From: Hyphomicrobiaceae bacterium
GTDB taxonomy: Bacteria > Pseudomonadota > Alphaproteobacteria > Rhizobiales > Hyphomicrobiaceae
Direction: 5' to 3'
NCBI GenBank assembly: GCA_020638035.1
Contig: JACKJI010000005.1
Span: 1 to 64,000 of the forward strand
Length of the DNA stretch: 64,000 nt
The position numbers and the translations under genes were made by a program. Numbering within the stretch: the first letter of the stretch is position 1; each line of letters starts with the position of its first letter. The notes beneath the pieces were generated by a model. That model was not told the origin of the DNA and did not search any database. It saw only the letters and a list, made by a program, of their open reading frames with translations. Shown here in pieces: positions 1 through 7,729 of the stretch.

Positions 1-16
1 ATAATTACAAAAGTGC

Positions 17-48
17 CGCCGCGCCCGAGGCCAAGCCTCGGCGCGGCG
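17..48. terminator. Intrinsic terminator, probably bidirectional
   Basis: A near-perfect inverted repeat (CGCCGCG and CCGAGGC arms against GCCTCGG and CGCGGCG, one bulged C, loop CAA) is followed on the plus strand by a T-rich stretch. On the minus strand it is followed by CTTTTG. It lies 80 bases past the rnhB stop, so it can end that minus-strand unit as well as any gene entering from the left edge. Confidence 0.7.
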
Positions 49-127
49 TTCTTATTGTCACGGCTGCAAAAATACCTCGATCGGAATCGGCCCGGCACAT
101 CGGCCGGCCGCATCATCGGGCAGGTGC

Positions 128-763
128 TCAAGGAATGCTGAGCGCCAGTTGCACCGGCTTGAACGAGCGCCGGTGGTAGGGTGACACGCCGAGGCGCTGC
201 AGCGCTTCCTTGTGTTCGGGCGTGCCGTAGCCCTTATGCCGCTCGAAGCCATAGCCAGGGCACGAGCGGGCAACCTCGATCATGATTCGATCGCGCGTGA
301 CCTTGGCCAGGATCGACGCAGCGGCGATCGACAGGCACTTGGCGTCCCCCTTGACGATTGCGCGTGCCGGCATCTTGAGCCGCGGCAGCTTGTTGCCGTC
401 CACCAGCGCCAGCCGTGGTTCAACGGCTAGCGAGTCGGCCGCTTTGGCCATCGCCCACAGGGTGGCGTTGAGGATGTTGTCGCGGTCAATGCGTTCTGCG
501 TCGGCAATGGCGATGCCATAGTCGAGCGCCTGCTCCTTGATGCGGTGGAACACGACCTCGCGCTGGTCGGCATCGAGCTGCTTGGAATCGGCGATGCCGA
601 CTGGCAGGTTCTTGGCATCCAGCACCACGGCCGCCGCCACCACCGGCCCGGCCCACGGCCCGCGCCCGGCCTCGTCGATGCCCACGATTGGGCCACCGAC
701 GAGTGCCAGCTCGACGGATTCGAGCTCGAATGTTGGCATCAGCCGCGAATCACGGATCCTCAT
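128..763 (-). CDS. rnhB: Ribonuclease HII
   Basis: Cytoplasmic endonuclease that cuts the RNA strand of RNA/DNA hybrids and starts removal of misincorporated ribonucleotides. The 211-residue product has the type 2 signature near its N-terminus (GIDEAGRGPWAGPV), followed by ADSKQL, a VDGNK segment and the SIAAASILAKVTRD helix, which together supply the acidic metal-binding residues of the family. I chose the ATG at 763. A second in-frame ATG at 739 is equally possible, and the frame further upstream would overlap the preceding gene. The gene follows the radical SAM gene by 31 bases in the same direction and is probably cotranscribed with it, ending at the hairpin at 17-48. Confidence 0.93.
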   Translation of the reverse strand: MRIRDSRLMPTFELESVELALVGGPIVGIDEAGRGPWAGPVVAAAVVLDAKNLPVGIADSKQLDADQREVVFHRIKEQALDYGIAIADAERIDRDNILNATLWAMAKAADSLAVEPRLALVDGNKLPRLKMPARAIVKGDAKCLSIAAASILAKVTRDRIMIEVARSCPGYGFERHKGYGTPEHKEALQRLGVSPYHRRSFKPVQLALSIP

Positions 764-794
764 GGCCAGAGCGTGCGTCCGCGCGGCCCCCCTG

Positions 795-1952
795 TCAAAG
801 CAGGTCGAGCTGTCCGCCGGGGAGAACTGGTCGGCGGAACAGGTCCGTCCGCAACGCGAGCCGCTTCTCGCCAAGGCCCAGCCGCCGCATGGCAAGTCGG
901 AACCGCTGCGAGATCTGCTGGGCGTAAGGCCCGCTGCCCGTCTGCCGCGTGCCGAAATGGCTGGTGTAGTCCTGGCCGCCATGCATCTGTTGCAGCAACG
1001 TGATGACGCGCTTGGCGCGCCCGGGAGCGCTTTCTGCCAGCCACTCGCGAAACAGCGTCTTGATCTCCAGCGGCAGGCGCAGAAGCACGTAACCGGCTTC
1101 GCGCACGCCCGCTTCTGTGGCCGCCTCCAGAACCCGCTCGATCTCGTGGTCCGTGAGCCCCGGAATGATCGGAGCCATCATCACCGCAGTGGGCACGCCG
1201 GCCTGTGCCAAGGCGCCGAGCGCGGCAAGCCGGCGTTGCGGCGTTGCCGCCCGGGGTTCCATGGCCCGCGCCAGCCGGCGGTCGAGTGTGGTGACGGACA
1301 GCGCGACCTTGGCGAGCCCTTGCTCGGCCATGCGGCCCAGAATGTCGGCATCCCGCGCCACCAGTGCAGATTTGGTCACGATCGCTACGGGATGGCGGGC
1401 TTTCTCGAGCACCTCGAGGATCTGTCGGGTGAGGCGCAGATCGCGCTCGATCGGTTGATAGGGGTCGGTATTGGTGCCGAGCGCGATGGTTTTCGGCAGA
1501 TAGCGAGGGTTGGCAAGCTCCCGGACCAACAGCTCGGCAGCATTTGGCTTTGCGTAGAGCAGCGCCTCGAAGTCGAGCCCGGCGGAATGCCCCAGATAGC
1601 AGTGCGTGGGGCGCGCATAGCAATAGATGCAACCGTGTTCACAGCCACGATAGGGATTGATCGATTGGTCGAAGGAGATGTCCGGGCTGTCGTTGGTCGT
1701 GATGATGCTGCGTGCCGGCTCGTGCTGGACATGCGTCCTGAATGCGGGAAGGTCGCCAAGGCTGTCCCAACCATCATCGAATGCGATCCTGTCCACTCGT
1801 TCAAAACGGCCGCTCGCGTTGGATACCGCACCCCGGCCGCGCCGGCGCTCCATTGTCACGTGAGCGCCGCCCGTCTCCGACGGGCACCGGTCCTCGGCAT
1901 CCCCGTTACCGGACTCACTGTCGTCGCGGTCGCCGCCTTCAGGCTCTACCAT
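795..1952 (-). CDS. PA0069-family radical SAM protein (SplB-like)
   Basis: Radical S-adenosylmethionine enzyme of the family often labelled PA0069 and distantly related to spore photoproduct lyase. The iron-sulfur motif is C-x3-C-x2-C (CEHGCIYC) at about residues 104-111, preceded by the family's SINPYRGCEHG lead-in. An RRRGRGA segment near residue 40 is also typical. The substrate is not known for this family. The start is uncertain: GTG at 1955 and ATG at 1952 are adjacent, and an ATG at 1853 just before RRRGRGA would give the length more usual for the family; residues before it are low complexity. It is followed closely by rnhB. Confidence 0.85.
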   Translation of the reverse strand: MVEPEGGDRDDSESGNGDAEDRCPSETGGAHVTMERRRGRGAVSNASGRFERVDRIAFDDGWDSLGDLPAFRTHVQHEPARSIITTNDSPDISFDQSINPYRGCEHGCIYCYARPTHCYLGHSAGLDFEALLYAKPNAAELLVRELANPRYLPKTIALGTNTDPYQPIERDLRLTRQILEVLEKARHPVAIVTKSALVARDADILGRMAEQGLAKVALSVTTLDRRLARAMEPRAATPQRRLAALGALAQAGVPTAVMMAPIIPGLTDHEIERVLEAATEAGVREAGYVLLRLPLEIKTLFREWLAESAPGRAKRVITLLQQMHGGQDYTSHFGTRQTGSGPYAQQISQRFRLAMRRLGLGEKRLALRTDLFRRPVLPGGQLDLL

Positions 1953-2169
1953 CACCGCCTCTGGACATCGCCATTCCCAAAACCTCGATCGATCGGCCGG
2001 CCTGTTTCGATCGCGAGAATGTGATCACCGCGATCTATCGTCGGCTCACGCCGAATCCAATGGAACAAAAATAGAACATTGGTGGCCCGATGCACAAGCC
2101 CCGGGCAGCAATCTCTCCCCGCTCAAACTTCGGGTTGTTGCGCTCTGGCAGGCATGCCACATCTCGCCG

Positions 2170-2940
2170 ATGATCTCGGTCGTCATACCCACACTGAATG
2201 CAGAACGGCGGCTGGCCGCGTGCCTGACGGCGCTGGTTCCGGCCGCTGTCGATGGTTTCGTCTGCGAGGTCATCGTCGCCGACGGTGGCTCGACGGATCG
2301 TACGGCTCTCGTTGCGGATCAGGCAGGGGCTACGTTCATTTCGATGACGCCCGGTCGCGGTGGCCAGTTGCGGGCCGGTGCGCGGCAGGCGCGGCAGCCG
2401 TGGCTGCTGTTTCTGCATGCCGACACCGTGCTCGCCACCGATTGGGAACTCGAAGCTGCCGCGTTCATGGGCCGGGTCGATTCCGGTGAGGTGGGGCCCA
2501 GTGCGGCAACGTTCCGATTTGCGCTCGACGACCGTGGCGCCGCGCCCCGAATTCTTGAGCGGCTGGTGGCGCTTCGCCGGTCGGTGTTGGCGCTGCCTTA
2601 TGGTGATCAGGGACTGCTGATGCCGCGCCGCCTTTATGACGAGATCGGCGGCTATCGCGACATGGCGATGATGGAGGACGTGGATATCGTGCGTCGCCTC
2701 GGCCGCCGTCGCCTGACGGCACTGCGCACGCCTGCAGTGACGGGCGCGGAGCGGTATCGGCACGACGGGTATCTGCGCCGCGTCCTGCGCAATCAGCTGT
2801 GCCTGGCACTCTATGCCGGTGGAGCATCGCTGGACTACGTGGCACGGACTTATGGGTCTCCGGTCTCCGGTCCGGCGGCGCAGGGCACGGGGCCATCAGT
2901 CGACGAAACTGAGATCGAACACCCAGGAAGCCAACGATGA
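2170..2940 (+). CDS. TIGR04283-type family 2 glycosyltransferase
   Basis: A 256-residue GT-A glycosyltransferase of family 2. The N-terminus has the nucleotide-sugar fold start (SVVIPTLNAE) with ADGGSTDRT at about 37-45 and a metal-binding HADT (DxD equivalent) near residue 82. This short soluble form fits TIGR04283, named for an association with arsenosugar biosynthesis. The partner family TIGR04282 is encoded 1 kb downstream, which supports the assignment, but no arsM or arsS gene is in the window, so an arsenic role is only a family label. Its TGA overlaps the ATG of the next gene (ATGA), indicating one transcript and translational coupling. Confidence 0.82.
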   Translation: MISVVIPTLNAERRLAACLTALVPAAVDGFVCEVIVADGGSTDRTALVADQAGATFISMTPGRGGQLRAGARQARQPWLLFLHADTVLATDWELEAAAFMGRVDSGEVGPSAATFRFALDDRGAAPRILERLVALRRSVLALPYGDQGLLMPRRLYDEIGGYRDMAMMEDVDIVRRLGRRRLTALRTPAVTGAERYRHDGYLRRVLRNQLCLALYAGGASLDYVARTYGSPVSGPAAQGTGPSVDETEIEHPGSQR

Positions 2941-3908
2941 CACGCAAGTCCGCCATGCACCGCCGCGACTTTATCGTTTCCTCCACTGCCGCTGCCGCCG
3001 TCATGGGGCTCGGCGGCCGCATCGTGTTCGCTGAGAGCAAGGCCGCACCTGATCTGATGGCCAAGGGCTTTTTCAGCTTCAAGGTCGGCGACGTCGAAGT
3101 GATAACGATCTCCGATGGCCAGTGGCTGAAGCCGCATGATCCCGGCTTCATCAAGAATGCCAGCGTCGATGAGACCAAGGCGGCACTCGCAGCGGCTGGT
3201 CTTTCCACCGACGTGGTCACCATTCCCTTCACGATCACTGTCATTAGGACCGGCGGCAAGACGATCATGTTCGACGCCGGCACGGGCGCGCAGCTGGCAC
3301 CGACCGCAGGCAAGCTCGCTGCTAACATGGCCGCCGCCGGAGTAGATGCAAAGAAGATCGATAAGATCCTCGTGACGCACTTCCACCCTGACCACATCTT
3401 CGGCCTGATGCAGAAGGACACCAATGAGCAGGTCTTCCCCGATGCCGAGATCATCGTGCCGGAAGCCGAATATGCCTACTGGACCGATCCCGCGACGCTG
3501 GCCGCTCTGCCGGAAAACCGCAAGGGGCTTGCCAAGCGTATCCAGTCGACCATGCCGACGTGGAAGAACCTGGCGCGGATCAAGGGCGGTGCGGAGGTGG
3601 CGCCCGGTATCGTCGCCGTTGCCGCGCACGGTCATACACCGGGTCACACGACCTATGTCGTCGGCTCCGGCAAGGACCAGCTCCACGTGATGGCCGACAT
3701 CAGCAACATTCCTGCCCTGTTCGTGAAGAACCCCGGCTGGCATGCGGCATTCGATTCCGATCCCCAGGCTGCCGAGGCAAGCCGCCGCCGTACGTTCGAT
3801 CGCGTCATTGCCGACAAGGCGGTCATCACTGGCTATCACTACGGCATGCCCGGTGCCGGACGCATCGAGAAGGACGGTAATGGTTACGCATTCATCCCGC
3901 TTGCCTAA
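2937..3908 (+). CDS. Tat-exported metallo-beta-lactamase fold hydrolase
   Basis: A 323-residue MBL-fold hydrolase with a twin-arginine signal at the N-terminus (HRRDFIVSS followed by a hydrophobic stretch and an alanine-rich cleavage region ending near residue 33), so the folded enzyme is predicted to be periplasmic. The zinc motif is THFHPDH at about 142-148. A downstream AAHGHTPGHT supplies the next histidine, MADIS the bridging aspartate and GYHYG the last histidine. The substrate cannot be told from sequence. The start overlaps the preceding glycosyltransferase stop by four bases; an internal ATG seven codons in is an alternative start just before the twin arginines. Confidence 0.88.
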   Translation: MTRKSAMHRRDFIVSSTAAAAVMGLGGRIVFAESKAAPDLMAKGFFSFKVGDVEVITISDGQWLKPHDPGFIKNASVDETKAALAAAGLSTDVVTIPFTITVIRTGGKTIMFDAGTGAQLAPTAGKLAANMAAAGVDAKKIDKILVTHFHPDHIFGLMQKDTNEQVFPDAEIIVPEAEYAYWTDPATLAALPENRKGLAKRIQSTMPTWKNLARIKGGAEVAPGIVAVAAHGHTPGHTTYVVGSGKDQLHVMADISNIPALFVKNPGWHAAFDSDPQAAEASRRRTFDRVIADKAVITGYHYGMPGAGRIEKDGNGYAFIPLA

Positions 3909-3972
3909 GACATCGTCCCGCGAAGTGGTCGCGGGCTCATCCCATAAGACGCGTCAGCGACAAGGGGCTGGA

Positions 3973-4749
3973 GTGCCAGTCCCAATCCATCGGATCACCA
4001 AGCGCTCCAGCCTCAAGGCGACTCCGCGACTTGGCCCCGCGCGGGCCTTGTCGACGCTGCCTGATGGTGCTGGTGACGGTGCCGGCGCGACTGCGCGGGC
4101 GTCACGATCCTCGTGGAGACGCCGGCTCGTCATCATGGTGAAGGCGCCGGCCGCAGGGCGGGTGAAGACCCGGTTGGCCCGCGACATCGGCGTCGTCGCT
4201 GCAACGGCCTTCTACCGCCATGCGAGTGGTGCTCTGGTCTCGCGCCTCGGCAACGACCCGCGCTGGGACACGACGCTGGCCGTCGCGCCTGACATCGCCG
4301 CGCACCAGTCCCACTGGCCCTTTGGGATGTCGCGGCGCGCACAGGGGCGAGGTGATCTCGGACGGCGGATGCAGCGCATCTTCGACCGCATGCCGCCAGG
4401 CCCCGTGGTGATCATCGGTTCGGACTGCACCGTCATGGGCCCTGCGGACGTCGCTGCGGCCTTTGCGGCGCTTGGCGATGCTGATGCCGTTCTGGGGCCC
4501 GCCACCGATGGCGGCTACTGGTTGATCGGTGAGCGGCGCAGCCCGCGTCCGCTGAAGGCGTTCGCTGGTGTTCGCTGGTCGAGTGATTGGACGCTCGCCG
4601 ACACACTGCGCAACTTCGACGGGCGCCGCGTCTCGCTGGTGCGCGAACTCCCCGACGTCGACACCGGCGAGGATCTCCGCGACATCGACGGCGCCTCGTT
4701 CGCTGCGCGCCGTGTACGTGCGAAGCGAGACATGCCTCGCGACATGTGA
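3973..4749 (+). CDS. TIGR04282 / DUF2064 family protein
   Basis: A 258-residue protein whose core begins RLVIMVKAPAAGRVKTRLA, the hallmark of the DUF2064/TIGR04282 family with a nucleotidyltransferase-like GT-A fold. Later GSDC and the GPATDGGYWLIG block are also diagnostic. I chose the GTG at 3973 because AAGGGG lies just upstream and the frame is then free of the metallo-beta-lactamase gene, which ends at 3908. An ATG at 4135 immediately before the core is the conservative alternative, and residues before it look unconserved. TIGR04282 and TIGR04283 proteins are often neighbours or fused, so this is the probable partner of the gene at 2170. A strong terminator follows. Confidence 0.8.
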   Translation: MPVPIHRITKRSSLKATPRLGPARALSTLPDGAGDGAGATARASRSSWRRRLVIMVKAPAAGRVKTRLARDIGVVAATAFYRHASGALVSRLGNDPRWDTTLAVAPDIAAHQSHWPFGMSRRAQGRGDLGRRMQRIFDRMPPGPVVIIGSDCTVMGPADVAAAFAALGDADAVLGPATDGGYWLIGERRSPRPLKAFAGVRWSSDWTLADTLRNFDGRRVSLVRELPDVDTGEDLRDIDGASFAARRVRAKRDMPRDM

Positions 4750-4775
4750 GGTTCGCTCGCTGACGCCAAAAACAG

Positions 4776-4814
4776 TTTGAGCGCCGATCCTATGGAATGG
4801 GATCGGCGCTCAAG
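4776..4814. terminator. Strong intrinsic terminator between converging units
   Basis: Perfect 12-bp arms GAGCGCCGATCC and GGATCGGCGCTC with a nine-base loop, extended by A-T pairs and followed by CTTTTTG on the plus strand. The minus strand has a matching A/T-rich side (AAAAACAG upstream of the arm). It ends the unit 2170-4749 and may also stop readthrough from tsf. Confidence 0.85.
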
Positions 4815-4880
4815 CTTTTTGTGTCTGACGCAATTCTTGTCGACGGGAAGCAGCGAGCTGCCGTGTCGAGGGAAATGCTC

Positions 4881-5007
4881 GAGAGCCTGATCGTCTGAGA
4901 TGGAAACGCTTGGGCTTCCATCGAAGGCGTGAATCGGTCTCTCAAACAAGATCTTAGAGCGAGCCACGATCGTGGAAGTGATTCCGCCAAGGTCGGACCT
5001 GCTCTAG
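4881..5007. repeat. Degenerate palindromic intergenic repeats
   Basis: Two imperfect palindromes stand in series. One has arms GATGGAA (4899-4905) and TTCCATC (4916-4922). The other is bounded by TAGAGC (4955-4960) and GCTCTAG (5001-5007), the same termini as the repeats at 18269 and 43525. The last CTAG is shared with the next palindrome. No open reading frame is supported here. Confidence 0.55.
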
Positions 5008-5079
5008 TGTCGTGAACCGCAAATACCGACACCATTGCCGCAAGCTCGTTTCGGCATTTGCGGTTCTGAACGACACTAG
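5004..5079. repeat. Long CTAGTGT palindrome 1
   Basis: A near-perfect inverted repeat. Outer arms CTAGTGTCGT (5004-5013) and ACGACACTAG (5070-5079) enclose inner arms AACCGCAAAT (5015-5024) and ATTTGCGGTT (5056-5065), leaving a loop of about 20 bases. There is no T-run, so it is not a typical terminator. It is a miniature repeat or a strong RNA hairpin downstream of tsf. Confidence 0.75.
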
Positions 5080-5093
5080 CAAAATCATTGGCT

Positions 5094-5172
5094 TAGTGTG
5101 GTGCTTGTCTCGCAATTGCCGACTAAGAACCCAGCCGAATTGTTGGTCGGCAATTGCGAGGCACCACACTAG
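5094..5172. repeat. Long TAGTGTGGTGC palindrome 2, overlapping the tsf stop
   Basis: Outer arms TAGTGTGGTGC (5094-5104) and GCACCACACTA (5161-5171) flank inner arms CTCGCAATTGCCGAC (5109-5123) and GTCGGCAATTGCGAG (5146-5160). The structure is built like palindrome 1, with the same TAGTGT terminal motif but a different stem. Its right end forms the TAG stop codon of tsf on the minus strand (5169-5171). Confidence 0.78.
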
Positions 5173-6089
5173 CCGCCCGACATCTTCGCGACTTCGGCAG
5201 CGAAGTCGTCGCCACCCTTGTCGATGCCTTCGCCCAGCACATAGAAGACGAAGCCCTTGAGCGCGATCGCCGCGCCAGCATCCTTCTCGGCTTCCTTGAC
5301 CATCTGCGCGACGGTCTTGGAGGTATCGAAGATGCTCGGCTGGTCAAGCAGGCAGTGCTCCTTGGCGAAGCTCTTCAGGCTCGACAGGAAGATCTTCTCC
5401 AGCACCTCGGGTTTCTTGCCCTGGTTCTTTTCCGCAAGGATCGCCTTCTCTCGCTCGAGCACGTCAGCCGGCACGCCCTCGATGTTGAGCGCGATGGGCT
5501 TGGTTGCAGCCACATGCATGGCGACCTGGCGCCCAATAGCGGCCAGAACGTCGGCCTTGCCGTCGCTCTCCAGAGCGGTCAGCACGCCGATCTTGCCCAG
5601 GCCTTCGGTTGCCGGGTTGTGCACGTAGCCGGATACCACGCCCTTGGAGACGGCCAGCGCCGCGGTACGGCGAAGCGTCATGTTCTCGCCGATCGTGGCG
5701 ATCATCTCCTTGATGTAGTCCTCGACGGTGTGCTTCGCGCCTGGGAACGTCATGGCCGCGAGCTTCTCGACATCACCGCCAGCCTTGCTCGCCAGCGACG
5801 CGATGCCCGCCACCATCTTCTGGAACTGCTCGTTACGGGCGACGAAGTCCGTCTCTGAGTTCACCTCCACGATGGCACCCGTGTTGCCGTCCGTTACGAT
5901 GCCGACGAGCCCTTCCGCTGCCGTGCGTCCGGCCTTCTTGGCCGCCTTCGAAAGGCCCTTCGCTCGCAGCCAGTCGATCGCGGCTTCGATGTCGCCGTTG
6001 TTCTCGGAAAGCGCCTTCTTGCAATCCATCATGCCGGCGCCGGTGCGCTCGCGCAGCTCTTTGACGAGGGATGCGGAAATCTGGGTCAT
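5169..6089 (-). CDS. tsf: Elongation factor Ts
   Basis: Guanine nucleotide exchange factor that regenerates EF-Tu-GTP in translation. The 306-residue product begins MTQISASLVKELRERTGAG and carries the N-terminal UBA-like helices (TGAGMMDCKKAL), then the TDFVARNEQF segment characteristic of EF-Ts and two dimerisation subdomains. The ATG at 6089 gives the normal family N-terminus; the upstream frame extension is not conserved. It lies 147 bases after rpsB in the classical rpsB-tsf order. Its stop codon TAG lies inside the terminal arm of a long palindromic repeat, so the last codon region may have been altered by repeat insertion. Confidence 0.97.
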   Translation of the reverse strand: MTQISASLVKELRERTGAGMMDCKKALSENNGDIEAAIDWLRAKGLSKAAKKAGRTAAEGLVGIVTDGNTGAIVEVNSETDFVARNEQFQKMVAGIASLASKAGGDVEKLAAMTFPGAKHTVEDYIKEMIATIGENMTLRRTAALAVSKGVVSGYVHNPATEGLGKIGVLTALESDGKADVLAAIGRQVAMHVAATKPIALNIEGVPADVLEREKAILAEKNQGKKPEVLEKIFLSSLKSFAKEHCLLDQPSIFDTSKTVAQMVKEAEKDAGAAIALKGFVFYVLGEGIDKGGDDFAAEVAKMSGG

Positions 6090-6198
6090 GGGATGTCCAT
6101 CGGTTGGCAGACGCAACGACATGCGCCCGCGACGTGTAGGTGACGTGACAGCGGGGACCGGATTGCCCCCGCGTCGTCATTTCTGTCCTGAGTTGATC

Positions 6199-6219
6199 GG
6201 ACCGCGCGCCGCGCGGTCC
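6199..6219. other. Hairpin between rpsB and tsf
   Basis: Perfect arms GGACCGCGC and GCGCGGTCC with a three-base loop lie 18 bases after the rpsB stop. No U-run follows on the minus strand, so partial attenuation or mRNA processing is more likely than full termination. Confidence 0.5.
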
Positions 6220-6236
6220 GCATGGCCGCAAGAGCG

Positions 6237-7223
6237 TCAGGCTGCTGCGGCGTCGACCAGTTTCTTGGCTTCGGCCTGCCAGCTCTCCCCGGCGATGCGA
6301 CCGCCGAGCTTGAGCTGCCGGTCGAGTGCTGCCGTCTGCTCGGCATCGAGATCGGCGATCTGCCAGAAGTGGAACACGCCGGCATCGTTTAGCCGCTGTT
6401 CCAGCTTCAGATCGATTCCCGGAATGCGCTTGAGGTCGTCGGCCTCGCCACGCGGACCCTCGATGCCCTTGAAGGCGGCGGGAAGCGCCTCGCTCGGCGG
6501 GCTCACCGCCGCGCCGGTGTCGATGCCGGCTGCCTGCTGGCTCCGCTCCAGGCCGTCGATTGCGGCACGGGCGATGAGGTCGCAGTAAAGCGTGATCGCG
6601 CGGCCCGCGTCGTCGTTGCCCGGGATCGGGAAATCGATGCCGTCGGGATCGCAGTTGGTGTCGACAATCGCTACGATCGGAATGCCCAGCTTGCGGGCCT
6701 CCTTGATGGCAATGTGCTCTTTGTTGGTGTCGATCACGAACAGCAGGTCAGGCGTGCCACCCATGTCCTTGATGCCGCCCAACGCCAGGTTGAGCTTGTC
6801 GCGCTCGCGCGACAGGTTGAGGATTTCCTTCTTCGTCCGGCCCTGCGGATCGGCGAGGATGTCATCGTACTGGCGCAGGCGACGGATCGATTGCGAGATC
6901 GTTTTCCAGTTGGTCAGCGTGCCGCCCGGCCAGCGGTGATTGATGAAGTACTGGGCGGAGCGTTTGGCCGACTCTGCGATCGAATCGGAGGCCGCCCGCT
7001 TGGTCGCAACGAACAGCACGCGGCCGCCGCCGGCCACCGTGTCGGAGATCTTCACCAGCGCCTGATGCAGCATCGGCGTCGTCTGGGTGAGGTCGATGAT
7101 GTGAACGTTGTTGCGGGCGCCGAAGATGAACGAGGCCATCTTGGGGTTCCAGCGGTGGGCCTGGTGGCCGAAATGCACGCCAGCTTCCAATAGCTGACGC
7201 ATGTTGAAGGTGGGCAGCGCCAT
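6237..7223 (-). CDS. rpsB: 30S ribosomal protein S2 with C-terminal helix-hairpin-helix extension
   Basis: Small-subunit ribosomal protein S2, 328 residues. The start MALPTFNMRQLLEAGVHFGH is canonical, and an AAAAGGA site precedes the ATG at 7223. The S2 fold runs to about residue 230 and includes the family signatures KRAASDSIAESA, FVIDTNKEHIAIKEA and PGNDDAGRAI. The remaining hundred residues (around LKRIPGIDLKLEQRLNDAG) form a helix-hairpin-helix-like domain, found fused to S2 in many alphaproteobacteria and absent in Escherichia coli. It heads the rpsB-tsf unit; S2 usually controls its own operon, but no specific operator could be identified. Confidence 0.96.
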   Translation of the reverse strand: MALPTFNMRQLLEAGVHFGHQAHRWNPKMASFIFGARNNVHIIDLTQTTPMLHQALVKISDTVAGGGRVLFVATKRAASDSIAESAKRSAQYFINHRWPGGTLTNWKTISQSIRRLRQYDDILADPQGRTKKEILNLSRERDKLNLALGGIKDMGGTPDLLFVIDTNKEHIAIKEARKLGIPIVAIVDTNCDPDGIDFPIPGNDDAGRAITLYCDLIARAAIDGLERSQQAAGIDTGAAVSPPSEALPAAFKGIEGPRGEADDLKRIPGIDLKLEQRLNDAGVFHFWQIADLDAEQTAALDRQLKLGGRIAGESWQAEAKKLVDAAAA

Positions 7224-7729
7224 CCTGATCGTCCTTTTTCCGGTTGAACCTCCGCAACCCTGAGAGAGCGAAGGCATTGATCTGGCTTTTGTTTTTCCAG
7301 AAATGCCAAACGCCCACCGGAGCGTCCTGCCGGGGCTTTCAATCCGGCAGGCGCGTGGGGTCACGTGTGGAATGCGCGCCTTATGGCCGAAGTTGCGGGG
7401 AAAGGCAAGGGAGCGAGCCCGCGGCTCGAAGTCGTCTGTCGCCGGAGTAAGCTATATCCGCAGTCCGGCCGGCGAGCCTGCACCCTAGCCTCGGATGCTG
7501 ACGCGCATGGTCCAAGCCGGCACATATGTAAACCGCCAGGAAAGCTTCAAATGCAGCAGAGCAGAGCGCTTTCAAGAGATTGCGACGCGGTGTTTTACCG
7601 AACCCTCATGGTCCTCGGATATTTGTGAGCCTAGGCGAGCGAACAATCTGCGGGACCAATCGATGAGGCTTCCCTCGGTCGGCACGAGACTGGAATTTTC
7701 CGAAGATCACGGCCGGCTCGTCCGCCGCG
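7224..7729. other. Gene-free divergent interval (rpsB / O-antigen ligase-like)
   Basis: This 506-bp interval separates the divergent rpsB and membrane-protein genes and must hold both promoters, but no convincing -35/-10 pair stands out. A TCTGG/CCAGA hairpin with an A/T-rich loop (7281-7301) would lie in the rpsB leader, and a CGAGCC/GGCTCG hairpin is at 7414-7428. I see no supported gene. Confidence 0.5.

Noticed and set aside
537..2024. Long plus-strand open frame opposite rnhB and the radical SAM gene
   Set aside because: It is antisense to two well-supported genes, has no recognisable domain, and its arginine/alanine-rich composition is the usual by-product of high GC content.
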